Source: Carnobacterium funditum DSM 5970
Lineage (GTDB): Bacteria; Bacillota; Bacilli; Lactobacillales; Carnobacteriaceae
Direction: 5' to 3'
Assembly (NCBI RefSeq): GCF_000744185.1
Contig: NZ_JQLL01000001.1
Location: forward strand, 806,001 to 870,000
Length of the DNA stretch: 64,000 nt
Shown: positions 27,789 through 36,790 of the stretch, in pieces
Position numbering within the stretch: the first letter of the stretch is position 1
How the letters are laid out: the number at the start of each line of letters is the position of its first letter
Made by a program: the position numbers and the translations under genes
Notes under the pieces: generated by a model
Databases searched by the model: none
What the model saw: the letters and a program-made list of their open reading frames with translations, nothing else
What the model was told of the DNA's origin: nothing

Positions 27789-28145
27789 TTAGACCATCTC
27801 TGTGATGTCAACTAAGGGTGCATCACTCCATAATTTTTCAAGATTATAAAATGCACGCTCTGAATAGTGGAATACGTGAACGACAACATCCCCTAAATCA
27901 ATTAATAACCATTTTGCTGAATCTCGACCTTCAACACGTTTTACTTCATAGCCTGTTTTTTGTGTTTGGCTAATAATTTCGTCTGCTATAGCTTGAACTT
28001 GTTTTTCGCTATTCCCATGCATTATAACAAAATAGTCTGCTAAAATCGAAATTTCTCTAACGTCCATAGCCATAATGTCTTCTGCCCGTTTATCATCTGC
28101 AGCCTTTACTACTAATTCTAATAATTTTTCGCTTGTTGCTGTCAT
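27789..28145 (-). CDS. rsfS: Ribosomal silencing factor RsfS
   Basis: Binds L14 of the large subunit and blocks subunit joining during starvation. The 118-residue chain has the family core DVREISILADYFVIMHGNSEKQVQAIADEI and the DWVLIDLGDVVVHVF-type segment, here KWLLIDLGDVVVHVFHYSERAFYNLEKLW. It lies 10 bases after yqeK in the conserved nadD-yqeK-rsfS order. Confidence 0.97.
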   Translation of the reverse strand: MTATSEKLLELVVKAADDKRAEDIMAMDVREISILADYFVIMHGNSEKQVQAIADEIISQTQKTGYEVKRVEGRDSAKWLLIDLGDVVVHVFHYSERAFYNLEKLWSDAPLVDITEMV

Positions 28146-28155
28146 GTTGTTCCTC

Positions 28156-28764
28156 CTAATTTTTTGCTACCCACGCATTATACGTCTCAATAGCCTTTGG
28201 GTAAATCTTTCTTTTTTTTGAAATTAAATGTTGCAATATATGTTCTGTTTCAAATGCAACAGCCAGTGTTAAATTACTTATCGCTAATTTCCTAGCTTTA
28301 TCTACTCCAGGAAAATCACGTCCTGGCTCAATATAATCTGCGACATAAATAATTTGTTCTAGCATGCTCATCTTAGAAGAACCAACTGTATGATGACGAA
28401 TAGCATTTAATATCTCTTCATCTTGTATACGCAATTCTTTTTTTACTAAAATCGCTCCTACTGGTCCATGCCAAATTTCGCTGCCGTATTGTAGTAAATC
28501 TAGATCTAAATTTGCACTAATAATTAAATCATGCATCTCTTGCGGATCTCGTTCCTTAGCGTAATCATGAGTTAAAGCAGCAATGCTTGCTGCCTCGATC
28601 GAATCATTATAACGTTGAGCTAATTCAACAGCAACTTTTTCAACCCCAAGAACATGTTCAAATCGCTTTTGGCTCATTTTTGATTGGACTTTTTCAAGTA
28701 GCTCACTTCTAGTAAATTGGATGTAGTTATTACTATAAGATATGTCAGTTGATTTTATCATCAT
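28156..28764 (-). CDS. yqeK: HD-domain diadenosine tetraphosphatase YqeK
   Basis: Symmetrical Ap4A hydrolase family of metal-dependent HD phosphohydrolases. Histidine/aspartate motifs are RFEHVLGVEKVA, ALTHDYAKERD, IWHGPVGAIL and IRHHTVGSSKMSMLEQIIYVADYIEPGRDF. I start at the ATG at 28764 (202 residues) because GAAGGGA lies about 10 bases upstream; that start overlaps the end of nadD by 20 bases. A longer version from 28785 has no ribosome site. Confidence 0.93.
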   Translation of the reverse strand: MMIKSTDISYSNNYIQFTRSELLEKVQSKMSQKRFEHVLGVEKVAVELAQRYNDSIEAASIAALTHDYAKERDPQEMHDLIISANLDLDLLQYGSEIWHGPVGAILVKKELRIQDEEILNAIRHHTVGSSKMSMLEQIIYVADYIEPGRDFPGVDKARKLAISNLTLAVAFETEHILQHLISKKRKIYPKAIETYNAWVAKN

Positions 28765-29407
28765 GTTGATATAATCCCTTCTCATAAATGTACTCTAAGG
28801 TTCGATTTGGAATCAAATACTGTACAGTACAATTCATTTTTATTTTCTTTCTCAACATGGTTGAACTGATATCTATTAATGGAACATCCACCCAAATAAT
28901 AGGATACTCAGTTGCTAAGGCATAACCAGGACGATTCACTCCTACAAACTGGATTAATTGAAGTAATTTATCAATTTCATACCATTTAGGTAAGTATTCA
29001 ACCATATCCCCTCCGATAACAAAATAATAATCTGTATCAGGATGTTGTTCAATTAACTGAATCATTGTATCATAGGTGAAACTCTTTCCACCTCGTTCGA
29101 TTTCATTTCGTTCAATATTAAAATAAGGATTATCTTGAATTGCTGCCTCAACCATTTTCAAACGATGATTGGCATCTATTGCCTCTTTCCCATCACGATG
29201 TGGTGGATTAGCACTTGGCATAAAATACATCTTCTCTAAATCAAGTTGTTGACAAACTTGATCAGCGACTATTAAGTGGCCAACATGAGGGGGATTAAAC
29301 GTTCCGCCTAAAATCCCTACTTTTTTTCGTTCAATTCCCAAAGGAGCCGTTTCCATCAATGCCTCTGCTTGATTAAAAAAAATAGTTGGCCTTTTCAAAA
29401 CAATCAC
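28745..29407 (-). CDS. nadD: Nicotinate-nucleotide adenylyltransferase
   Basis: Makes deamido-NAD from nicotinate mononucleotide and ATP. The signature GILGGTFNPPHVGHL is at about residues 32-46 and the C-terminal ISSTMLRKKI motif is present. The start is uncertain: there is a GTG at 29407 or a TTG at 29398, both just behind AGGAAAGG, and no nearby ATG has a ribosome site. Either gives about 217-220 residues. It overlaps yqeK at its 3' end. Confidence 0.95.
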   Translation of the reverse strand: MIVLKRPTIFFNQAEALMETAPLGIERKKVGILGGTFNPPHVGHLIVADQVCQQLDLEKMYFMPSANPPHRDGKEAIDANHRLKMVEAAIQDNPYFNIERNEIERGGKSFTYDTMIQLIEQHPDTDYYFVIGGDMVEYLPKWYEIDKLLQLIQFVGVNRPGYALATEYPIIWVDVPLIDISSTMLRKKIKMNCTVQYLIPNRTLEYIYEKGLYQHDDKIN

Positions 29408-29421
29408 CTTTCCTCACAAAA

Positions 29422-29742
29422 TTATTTTTTTCTTTTTGCTGGTACTTTCATTGAAATCCGTTGGTATTTTTCTTGTGTAGAAGGCTGAAATAAAACAATC
29501 ACACGACCAATTATTTGAACAGCCTTACACCCTAACTCTGTCTCAATTTTGTTTGCTACTTCCTCAACTGCTTCATCTGTATTTTGTAGTAAATTAATTT
29601 TGATTAATTCTCTTTTTTCAAGAGCTTCCCCTATTTGAACAATAACTTCTTTATTTAGACCATTTTTCCCAATCTGAAAAATTGGATCCAAGTGATGTGC
29701 CTTGCTTCTTAAAAAACGCTTTTGTTTTCCTGTTAAATCCAT
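29422..29742 (-). CDS. yhbY: CRM-domain ribosome assembly protein YhbY/YqeI
   Basis: Small RNA-binding protein that associates with pre-50S particles. The CRM core reads LTGKQKRFLRSKAHHLDPIFQIGKNGLNKEVI, with the GxxG-type loop, and ends AVQIIGRVIVLFQPS. The ATG at 29742 with GGAGTGA 4 bases upstream gives 106 residues, the usual 95-110; an upstream extension of 30 codons is not supported by length or by a ribosome site. Between yqeH and nadD as in Bacillus. Confidence 0.95.
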   Translation of the reverse strand: MDLTGKQKRFLRSKAHHLDPIFQIGKNGLNKEVIVQIGEALEKRELIKINLLQNTDEAVEEVANKIETELGCKAVQIIGRVIVLFQPSTQEKYQRISMKVPAKRKK

Positions 29743-29783
29743 TTTCTCACTCCAGTTAAATCGATCTCTCGATTCTAATTTTA

Positions 29784-30914
29784 TTAAATCAATGATTTCC
29801 TTATAATAACGTCTACACCTTTTGGAGCCCACCCAGCTATTATTGCTCCAGGTTCATTAATTGTAACCCATCCTAAGCCCGCAAAAACAATATCGGCTTT
29901 TTCTTTAACAGTAAACTCAAAACGAACCAATTCTGGAAAGCCCATGACTTCATCTTCACGAGGAGGTTGCAATAATTTCCCTACTTGTTTTTGATACAAT
30001 TCATCTGCTTTTTCTAGTTTAGTTCTATGAATTTTTAAGTCATTTGATGTAAAACAAGTAAAAGACCTTTTATCGCCTTTCAAGTAATCAAAACGTGCGA
30101 CACCACCAAAAAATAATGTTTGTCCCTCATTTAGCTGATAAACCATTGGCTTGATTTCTTTTTTTGGTGCAATTAATTTCAAATCCTTATCTCCTAAAAC
30201 ATGGGCCATCTGGTGGCGATGTATAATGCCGGGAGTGTCAATTAAGAATTTCCCATCTTCTAACGGTATTTCAATTCTGTCTAATGTTGTTCCTGGAAAT
30301 TGGGAAGTTGTAATTAAATCTTGTACCCCCGCAGTCATATTGATAATTTGATTGATAAGAGTTGATTTCCCTACATTTGTTACTCCTACTACAAAAACAT
30401 CCCGTCCTTTGCGATGTTTTTCAATAATAGCTAGTAAATTTTCCATTTCTTTAGGCTTAACAGCACTTGTCAAGACAACGTCTTCTGGACGCAATCCCTC
30501 TTCAAAAGCTCTCTCACGTAACCATTGTGTCATTTTACCTCGTTTTAAAGATTTAGGTAATAAATCAACTTTATTCCCTACTAAAAGAACAGGGTTATCT
30601 CCAACAAAACGGTGCAATCCTGGAATCATGCTGCCGTTGAAATCAAAAATATCAATGACGTTTATAATCAGTGCATCCTTTGTTCCTAGTTCATTTAACA
30701 ATTTCAAGAAGTCGTCATCGGTTAAATGGACATCTTGAATTTCATTGTAGTGACGTAATCTGAAGCAACGTTGACAATAGACTTCGTTTTTTTCTAAACC
30801 TTTTTTCAGTGCAGATTCTGGTGTATAACCAGATTGATCTTTATCGACTGTCTGTATAACTGCTCCACAGCCAATGCACCGTAATTCTTCTTCATTCATT
30901 AATTCTTTCGTCAT
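29784..30914 (-). CDS. yqeH: Ribosome biogenesis GTPase YqeH
   Basis: Circularly permuted GTPase needed for 30S assembly. An N-terminal zinc finger (CIGCGAV...CQRC) is followed by the permuted G motifs: NKVDLLPKS (G4) comes before the P-loop GVTNVGKSTLIN (G1) and the DTPGI motif (G3). 376 residues is standard. GGGGGAAG lies 7 bases before the ATG. The start overlaps the end of yqeG by 23 bases, suggesting coupled translation. Confidence 0.97.
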   Translation of the reverse strand: MTKELMNEEELRCIGCGAVIQTVDKDQSGYTPESALKKGLEKNEVYCQRCFRLRHYNEIQDVHLTDDDFLKLLNELGTKDALIINVIDIFDFNGSMIPGLHRFVGDNPVLLVGNKVDLLPKSLKRGKMTQWLRERAFEEGLRPEDVVLTSAVKPKEMENLLAIIEKHRKGRDVFVVGVTNVGKSTLINQIINMTAGVQDLITTSQFPGTTLDRIEIPLEDGKFLIDTPGIIHRHQMAHVLGDKDLKLIAPKKEIKPMVYQLNEGQTLFFGGVARFDYLKGDKRSFTCFTSNDLKIHRTKLEKADELYQKQVGKLLQPPREDEVMGFPELVRFEFTVKEKADIVFAGLGWVTINEPGAIIAGWAPKGVDVIIRKSLI

Positions 30915-31437
30915 GTAATGACTTCCCCCATCTCATGTCTGGATCTTTTTTAATCAAATAATTCATAATATGCAATTCCATATAACGATTAAGTTTTGTA
31001 TTCCAAGCATCACTGTCGATGATAGGCTTTACTAGTACTGTACGAATGCCCGCTAAATTAGCGCCCCATATATCAGTCATAATCTGATCTCCAACCATCA
31101 AAATATCTTCTTTAGGAAGATTTAATTTTGATTCTGCTTTTTTAAATCCAATTATTGTCGGTTTTATAGCTCTAGAAACATAGTCTAAATCTAAGGTTTT
31201 TGCTACTCTCTCAACACGATGTGCACTATTATTTGACAGTATAATAACTGGGATACCTGCATCTTTCATTACTTGGATCCACTGTATCAGTTCTTGGGTA
31301 CCGTCAGGGTTATCCCAGGCAATCAGAGTATTATCTAAATCTGTTAGAACAGCTTTTACATTTTGTTTTTTTAATTGTTCAGGTGTTAAGTGATATATAG
31401 CTTCTATCATCCATGTTGGTTTAAATATATTCAGCAT
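30892..31437 (-). CDS. yqeG: HAD-family phosphatase YqeG (class IIIA)
   Basis: A 181-residue HAD phosphatase. The nucleophile motif is LTDLDNTLIAWD (DxDxT), motif II is VIILSNNS and the acidic motif is MVGDQIMTDIWGANLAGI. Substrate is unknown in bacteria; a eukaryotic relative dephosphorylates phosphatidylglycerophosphate. First gene of the yqeG-yqeH-yhbY-nadD-yqeK-rsfS operon. GGGAG precedes its ATG. Confidence 0.94.
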   Translation of the reverse strand: MLNIFKPTWMIEAIYHLTPEQLKKQNVKAVLTDLDNTLIAWDNPDGTQELIQWIQVMKDAGIPVIILSNNSAHRVERVAKTLDLDYVSRAIKPTIIGFKKAESKLNLPKEDILMVGDQIMTDIWGANLAGIRTVLVKPIIDSDAWNTKLNRYMELHIMNYLIKKDPDMRWGKSLHDERINE

Positions 31438-31454
31438 AGTTTCTCCCTACTCAT

Positions 31455-31486
31455 TAAAATAGGAGTACTTTTCCAGTACTCCTTCT
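31455..31486 (-). terminator. Hairpin between dapG and yqeG
   Basis: Minus-strand AGGAGTAC-TGGAAAA-GTACTCCT followed by ATTTTAAT. The stem is good but the T-tract is short, so it may be a weak terminator of dapG or an attenuator ahead of yqeG. Confidence 0.6.
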
Positions 31487-31537
31487 AGTTTACTATCTAA
31501 TCAATTATACGTTAAAACCATGAAATAGCAATCAAAC

Positions 31538-32755
31538 TCAATTGTTTTTAGTTTGATTCTCATTTTGTAAAAAGACAGCATGCAGTGAATTAACAGCAAT
31601 CCTTAAGTTGGCTTCCGCTACTAGAATCCATACAGTCGTATAACTATCTGCCGATTGATAGATAGGTACGCGATTATTGGCTAAAGTTGTCACGATTTTT
31701 GAAACAATTCCTGGTACACCTGTGATACCTGCTCCAACAATTGCAACTTTTGCACAGTTTTCTATACAAGTATATGAAACGGCTTGTTTTTCAAATAGCG
31801 CTTGAGCATCTTCTAAAGCTGTTTGAGGCAACGTAAAAATAATATGATCTGGAAAAATATTAATGAAATCAACGCTAATCTGTAATAAAGCTAGTGACGT
31901 AAAGATTTTTTCCTGCATCTCATAATCAGCTTCAACCTTAAACTGTACTAAGTTTGGAACATGAGCAATTCCAGTAACCTGACGATAATGTTCTATTTGA
32001 CTTTCGATATGTGTCACTAACGTCCCTGTGTTCGTAACTGGTTGGTTCGTTGATCGGATACGCAAGGGTATTCCAGCTTGCATTGCAATTTCAACAGCTC
32101 GAGGATCAATTACTTTTGCTCCTTCATGTGCCATATTACTAACTTCTCGATAGCTTACAACTTCTAGAAATTGTGCATTATCAACTAGACGAGGATCGGC
32201 AGTCATCATCCCTGAAACATCTGTAAAAATGTCAATACTTTCAGCCCCAAAAGAAGCACCTAAAAAAGCTGCAGTTGTATCGCTTCCACCACGCCCAATT
32301 GTGGTGATATGTCCACTTTCACTCACTCCTTGGAAACCCGTAACTACAACAACATCATTCAATTTAAAAAAATTAGTAATGGCAGTTTTATCTATTCTTT
32401 TTACTTTAGCGTTGCCAAAATCTTCGTTAGTAATAATTCCAGCATCCTGACCCGTTAAACCAACTGCTGCTATTCCCTTTTTCTTTAAACCATTAGTAAA
32501 AACAGCTGTGGAAATTGTTTCTCCCACTGAAAGCAGCATATCTTTTTCGCGTAAATCTAAATAACTACGATTTCCACCAATTAGTGAAAGTAAAGAATCA
32601 GTGGCATACGGATCTCCTAAACGTCCAATAGCTGAAACAACTACAATAACTTTATATCCTAAAGAAATAGCATGAACAATATGTTTTTCTGCTGCAGCAC
32701 GACTTTTTTCGTCTTTAACGGATGTTCCGCCAAATTTTTGAACCAAAATTTTCAT
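31538..32755 (-). CDS. dapG: Aspartate kinase, DapG (diaminopimelate-sensitive) type
   Basis: Phosphorylates aspartate, the first step to lysine, diaminopimelate, threonine and methionine. The N-terminus MKILVQKFGGTSVKD and GRLGDPYATDSLLSLIGG closely match Bacillus aspartokinase I; TTIGRGGSDTTAAFLGA is the kinase signature, and two ACT domains follow (FKVEADYEMQEKIF and AIVGAGITGVPGIVSK). I choose the ATG at 32755 (405 residues) with AAAGGATGG upstream; an upstream extension of 20 codons is unlike the family. It has its own promoter and supplies the precursor MurE needs. Confidence 0.93.
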   Translation of the reverse strand: MKILVQKFGGTSVKDEKSRAAAEKHIVHAISLGYKVIVVVSAIGRLGDPYATDSLLSLIGGNRSYLDLREKDMLLSVGETISTAVFTNGLKKKGIAAVGLTGQDAGIITNEDFGNAKVKRIDKTAITNFFKLNDVVVVTGFQGVSESGHITTIGRGGSDTTAAFLGASFGAESIDIFTDVSGMMTADPRLVDNAQFLEVVSYREVSNMAHEGAKVIDPRAVEIAMQAGIPLRIRSTNQPVTNTGTLVTHIESQIEHYRQVTGIAHVPNLVQFKVEADYEMQEKIFTSLALLQISVDFINIFPDHIIFTLPQTALEDAQALFEKQAVSYTCIENCAKVAIVGAGITGVPGIVSKIVTTLANNRVPIYQSADSYTTVWILVAEANLRIAVNSLHAVFLQNENQTKNN

Positions 32756-32854
32756 TATATACCATCCTTTAAAGTTACATCTTTTAAAAAAATAAGACTC
32801 ATTCTTTGAATTCACTACCTTAATTATTTATTTGTTATCTATCCGTTCATTTTT

Positions 32855-32883
32855 ATTATAACGAAGTCTTATACATTATTCAA
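32855..32883 (-). promoter_or_regulatory. SigA-type promoter of dapG
   Basis: Minus-strand TTGAAT (32883-32878), 17-base spacer, TATAAT (32860-32855), about 100 bases before the dapG ATG. The leader is too short for a lysine riboswitch. Confidence 0.82.
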
Positions 32884-32918
32884 TAAAGTGATAGGTGGTA
32901 AACTAATTTTATTTTTCA

Positions 32919-32927
32919 TGGTATACT
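32919..32927 (+). promoter_or_regulatory. Extended -10 promoter of cutC
   Basis: TGGTATACT, an extended -10 with TG at 32919-32920 and TATACT at 32922-32927; the -35 region is poor. It is divergent from the dapG promoter and 37 bases before the cutC ATG. Confidence 0.6.
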
Positions 32928-32963
32928 TTAACAAATATTTGTAAAAAAATGGAGAGTGAAAGA

Positions 32964-33605
32964 ATGTTTCTTAAAGAAGTTTGTCTTGAAAATTATACAT
33001 CTGTTCCATCAGCTATTGCCAAGGGTGCACATCGAGTCGAACTGTGTGATTATTTATCTTGCGGTGGGACAACACCTAGTAAGGGAGTGATGCAAGAAAC
33101 CTTAGCTTATTGTAGCGAACATTCTGTTCCTGTGATGACAATTATCCGTCCACGTTGTGGAAATTTTGTTTACAATGATGTTGAATTAAAAATAATGGGC
33201 TATGATATCATTGAAGCTAGAAACCTTGGATTAGATGGAATTGTAGTGGGCTGTTTAGATGAAAACAATTGGTTAGATGAAGATGCAATGGAACAAATTT
33301 TGGAAGAATCTTATGGATTACAAGTTACTTTTCACATGGCTTTTGATACGATTTCCGACGAGCGTCAATTTGAAGCTATCGATTGGTTAGTTGAGCATGG
33401 CGTACAACGTATCTTAACACATGGAGGAACAGCTGATCAGCCTATCGAAACAACTTTGTTCCATTTAAAAAAATTAGTTGATTATGCAAAAGATAGAATA
33501 GTCATTATGCCAGGAGGCGGAATAACAGATGAGAATGCTCAAGCTGTTATCGATTTCTTAGGTGTCAATGAAATTCACGGGAGCAAGATTTTAGGAAAAC
33601 TATAA
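32964..33605 (+). CDS. cutC: CutC family protein
   Basis: A 213-residue TIM-barrel protein of the CutC family, named for copper homeostasis although the direct role in copper handling is disputed. Family segments are VELCDYLSCGGTTPSKGVM, MTIIRPRCGNFVYND, FHMAFDTISDERQF and ILTHGGTA followed by IVIMPGGGITDENA. The ATG at 32964 lies 7 bases after GGAGAG; the earlier ATG at 32949 overlaps that site. Single gene with its own promoter and terminator. Confidence 0.93.
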   Translation: MFLKEVCLENYTSVPSAIAKGAHRVELCDYLSCGGTTPSKGVMQETLAYCSEHSVPVMTIIRPRCGNFVYNDVELKIMGYDIIEARNLGLDGIVVGCLDENNWLDEDAMEQILEESYGLQVTFHMAFDTISDERQFEAIDWLVEHGVQRILTHGGTADQPIETTLFHLKKLVDYAKDRIVIMPGGGITDENAQAVIDFLGVNEIHGSKILGKL

Positions 33606-33610
33606 TATGA

Positions 33611-33675
33611 ATCAAAAAACGAATCCTTGTAGTTACATGTCTAGCAGAGATTCGTTTTTTGATTCGTTTTTTTAA
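33611..33675 (+). terminator. Terminator of cutC
   Basis: Arms AAAAAACGAATC (33615-33626) and GATTCGTTTTTT (33649-33660) with a partly paired 22-base loop; a second copy of GATTCGTTTTTTT follows at once. Confidence 0.85.
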
Positions 33676-33689
33676 CAGAAGTAAAAAAT

Positions 33690-34125
33690 TAATAGAAAAG
33701 AAGTCTCCATCCATCTAAACACGAACTCCTGAATCTGTGCTAACAACTTCTTTAACCGTCCTATCAGGATATAGTTTTAAAATGACCTTTTTATATCTTT
33801 TCAATTTCAATTCTGGATAAGAACCAAAATAGTAGGACAGCACTACTTAAGAAAGTTTCGTACGTATCATGTTTATTGGCCAACTCTTAGCGAACAAGAA
33901 ATGATGGAATTAATTTTGAGCGATAGAGTTCATGTAAAAGAACTTTTCCCCCATCATTTTACCTGCTAAACAAGTATCCATTTCCTCACGGGAATGAATA
34001 AGTCTAAAATATTTTCCTTGAATAAAGAACAATAACCTAAACGGTATGCTTAAATCGTTGACATTGCAAAGAAGAAAAGAAAGTTCCAAAACATATTTCT
34101 GAACTTGCACTCTGAAACTCTATTT
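33690..34125 (-). pseudogene. Degenerate coding remnants, unidentified
   Basis: The 730 bases between cutC and yktA carry no intact gene. Minus-strand translation of about 33850-33735 gives a clean protein-like run of some 40 codons (GSYPELKLKRYKKVILKLY then PDRTVKEVVSTDSGVRV) ended by TAG, with MDGDF beyond it. On the plus strand 33850-33968 reads about 38 codons (TYHVYWPTLSEQEMMELILS then DRVHVKELFP) before a stop. I recognise neither. They look like pieces of one or two lost genes. The 66-codon minus frame at 33910-34110 is not convincing. The remaining sequence to 34280 shows nothing. Confidence 0.35.
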
Positions 34126-34283
34126 CTTCGATACTAGTAAAAATATTTCTGTAAAAGATACTACGAATGATTCAGGTAGAATTATAAGTTTAAAAACTAT
34201 ATTATACTCATTTTATTCTAAGCTGGATTATTCTAATTTAATTTCAATTATTATTTAGTCATGTTTGATTTTAGAATCTCAAA

Positions 34284-34326
34284 CAAAAAAATAAAGAATA
34301 AGCTAGTTTAACTAAGCTCATTCTCT
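34284..34326 (-). terminator. Terminator after yktA
   Basis: Minus-strand GAATGAGCTTAG-TTAA-ACTAGCTTATTC followed by TTTATTTTTTT. Confidence 0.85.
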
Positions 34327-34334
34327 ATCTTTTA

Positions 34335-34568
34335 TCAGTCTTGCAATAATTCAAAAATCTCAATTGCAACTAAATCTAAATCATCAAATTGATAAACTTG
34401 ATGTGTTGAACTGTCTTCTAATTCAAAAGTAGTAGTCTTAGCATCATAGGAAATCAGGCAGCGTTCATTGCCTTCTTTTTCAAATCTACGAACTTGAACT
34501 TCACTATCTTTATCTTCTAGCATAGCTTCCAATCGGCGAATAATTGCCTGTAATTGTGAAGGTTTCAT
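34335..34568 (-). CDS. DUF1797 family protein (YktA)
   Basis: A 77-residue acidic protein. The pattern QLQAIIRRLEAMLE, then FEKEGNERCLISYD, then DDLDLVAIEIFELLQD matches the small DUF1797/YktA family of Firmicutes, of unknown function. It has its own terminator and an AAAGGGG site ahead of the ATG. It lies between a degenerate region and a dehydrogenase gene, without an obvious operon. Confidence 0.85.
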   Translation of the reverse strand: MKPSQLQAIIRRLEAMLEDKDSEVQVRRFEKEGNERCLISYDAKTTTFELEDSSTHQVYQFDDLDLVAIEIFELLQD

Positions 34569-34736
34569 GATCTCGTACCCCTTTCAAACTTGGCTCAGTC
34601 ACTATTTTAACAGATTTTTCTTTAAAAGACAGCAAAGTTATCCTTTTTTCTTAAAATAATTTCAATTTTTCAATTAAACAACCTATCTTTTAGAATCCTA
34701 GATGCTCTTAGACTGCTTAAAAATCATCATTAAGAT

Positions 34737-35612
34737 TTATCTTTTCCCTTCTGGCCACCACAGTTTAATAAATGCTTGAGTTCCATCATTTGCATAACCT
34801 TCCGTTTCTAGTCTTTCATACAACTGCTGGGCTAAAGCTGTAAAAGGTAGATCTATATTCATTTTATTGGCTTCATTTAAGGCAATCTTCAAATCCTTCA
34901 CAAAATGTTTTACAAAAAAACCTGGTGAAAAATCTTCGTTTAAAATTCTAGGACCATAATTTACTAATGACCAGTTACTAGCACTACCACCACTTACCGT
35001 ATCAATAACTCTTTCTAAATTTAAGTTCGCTGCTTCAGCATAAACCAACATTTCTGTCATACCTGTCATAGTTCCGGCTACCATAATTTGATTGGCCATT
35101 TTTGTATGTTGTCCCTTACCCGCTGAACCCTGTAAATTCACTTTACTTGAAAATACAGTTAGAATAGGTTCAATTATTTCAAATGCTTCTTTATCTCCAC
35201 CAACCATAACAGTTAATGTTCCTTTTTGCGCACCCAAATCTCCACCAGAAACTGGAGCATCTAATACAGGTATATTTCTTTTTTCCCCTTCTTTATATAA
35301 CTTAACAGCTAAAGTAGGAGTGCTAGTAGTCATATCTATTAGAATATGATTGGATGTTGCTGTTTGGAAAACTCCATTTTCCCCTAAGTACGTTTCTTCT
35401 ACGTCAGTGGGATACCCCACAATCGTAATAACAACTTCACTTTTTTTAGTCACCACTGCAGGATTTTCACACCAAACAGCACCAAGAAAAACTAATTCAT
35501 CTGTTTTACTCTTTGTTCTATTGTAAACATTTACTTCATATCCAGCTTTAAGTAAGTGTTTCACGATGGAGCTACCCATTACGCCTGTTCCTATAAAGCC
35601 AATTTTTTTCAT
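34737..35612 (-). CDS. NAD(P)-dependent beta-hydroxyacid dehydrogenase
   Basis: Member of the 3-hydroxyisobutyrate / 2-hydroxy-3-oxopropionate (tartronate semialdehyde) reductase family. The Rossmann motif IGFIGTGVMGSSIVKHL opens the protein; LDAPVSGGDLGAQKGTLTVMVGG is the substrate-binding signature, and the catalytic lysine is in GKGQHTKMANQIMVAG. I start at the ATG at 35612 (291 residues), with GGAAGGAGTGG upstream. Substrate cannot be told from sequence, and the neighbours give no clue. Confidence 0.88.
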   Translation of the reverse strand: MKKIGFIGTGVMGSSIVKHLLKAGYEVNVYNRTKSKTDELVFLGAVWCENPAVVTKKSEVVITIVGYPTDVEETYLGENGVFQTATSNHILIDMTTSTPTLAVKLYKEGEKRNIPVLDAPVSGGDLGAQKGTLTVMVGGDKEAFEIIEPILTVFSSKVNLQGSAGKGQHTKMANQIMVAGTMTGMTEMLVYAEAANLNLERVIDTVSGGSASNWSLVNYGPRILNEDFSPGFFVKHFVKDLKIALNEANKMNIDLPFTALAQQLYERLETEGYANDGTQAFIKLWWPEGKR

Positions 35613-35740
35613 TTTTATAACCACTCCTTCCAGATAAAATAACATTAATAGTATAACATTTTAGATAAAAAACTAATATATTAAACGTTTTTATTAATCA
35701 GCTTTATTATTAGAGATTAATGGTTTGTGGAATTTAACAA

Positions 35741-36766
35741 TCACCTTATTTTAGCTTGTTGTCTATAGAAATCTAGCCATATTTTCGCTAGTCTTTCTTC
35801 TGAATAAATCTTACTTCCGGCAATTGATTTTTGAACTAAATCTTGATAATAGTCTGAGCTAGACATCATTTTTCTAATTATTTTCTTCATCTCTTTTCGA
35901 TCAGATGCTGGTTCATAGTAACCTTCTAATATGGGCAAGTACAAAGCCAAATCCCTCAAAATAACCGGTTTATCACAAGAGAAAGCTTCTAAAATACACA
36001 TTGGAAAAAGTTCATCGAAAGATGGCAATAAAAAGACATCTGCTAGGTTATAATAGCTACACATATCTTCTCTATTTATTATTCCAGGGAACCATAGATT
36101 TTCAGGTGATTGTTCTATTAATTTATTGAATTTATCATAACCATCTGTTATTTTTCCAAATGAAAACCCACCTAACCATATGAATTGTACTTCTGGCATC
36201 TCTTTTGCAAGTTTGATAAAATCAAGTACTCCTTTACGCTCTTGAATTTGTCCAGCTCCCAAAACTACAAATTTATTTTCTGGAATATCTAGACTATCTC
36301 TTTTTTTCTTCATTTTTTCTGCTTCTATAGGATAAAACTTTTCTTTTGAAACAAAATTCGGAATATAGGAGATATTCTCTGTCACTATTCCATAATTTGT
36401 CAATTCTTCAATAAACGAAGGATTGACTACAACTAAATGATCCATTCGTTTATAAAATGTAACGATATAGCTATAAAATAACGATTCTATCCAACTAGGC
36501 AAATGAATACTCCCTTTTAAAGTGGACGGCAAAAAATGCACGTACCCAATTCGTCTACCAAACCTTTTTTTAAAAAAAGTACTCAAAAAAAATGTAGGAT
36601 TAATCGTGTGATAATGACTAATGTCTGTTTTATAGTACTGATTAATTTTAACTTCCAACTCTTTTGCATGATACTTTCTCAACAAATTGATTAGTTCTGA
36701 ATAAGCACTACCTACCCCTTGTCCAGCTACCTTATCTGCAGAAGAAAACATTGTTATTCGTATCAT
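35741..36766 (-). CDS. Glycolipid glycosyltransferase, CpoA/LafB-like
   Basis: A 341-residue GT-B transferase (GT4 type). The N-terminus MIRITMFSSADKVAGQGVGSAY, the VVVNPSFIEEL segment and the EX7E motif ELFPMCILE resemble streptococcal CpoA and Listeria LafB, which add a second sugar to monoglucosyl-diacylglycerol to make the lipoteichoic-acid anchor. It follows the putative first-sugar enzyme by 24 bases, which supports this role. Whether the sugar is galactose or glucose cannot be decided. GAGGAG precedes the ATG. Confidence 0.8.
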   Translation of the reverse strand: MIRITMFSSADKVAGQGVGSAYSELINLLRKYHAKELEVKINQYYKTDISHYHTINPTFFLSTFFKKRFGRRIGYVHFLPSTLKGSIHLPSWIESLFYSYIVTFYKRMDHLVVVNPSFIEELTNYGIVTENISYIPNFVSKEKFYPIEAEKMKKKRDSLDIPENKFVVLGAGQIQERKGVLDFIKLAKEMPEVQFIWLGGFSFGKITDGYDKFNKLIEQSPENLWFPGIINREDMCSYYNLADVFLLPSFDELFPMCILEAFSCDKPVILRDLALYLPILEGYYEPASDRKEMKKIIRKMMSSSDYYQDLVQKSIAGSKIYSEERLAKIWLDFYRQQAKIR

Positions 36767-36790
36767 GATTATTTCTCCTCTTTTATCTTT

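Noticed and set aside
32760-32860. Lysine riboswitch ahead of the aspartokinase gene
   Set aside because: The transcript leader is only about 95 bases and shows no lysine-riboswitch core; too short for the aptamer.
33910-34110. A 66-codon minus-strand frame between cutC and yktA
   Set aside because: No ribosome site, odd composition and it overlaps degenerate coding-like sequence on the other strand.
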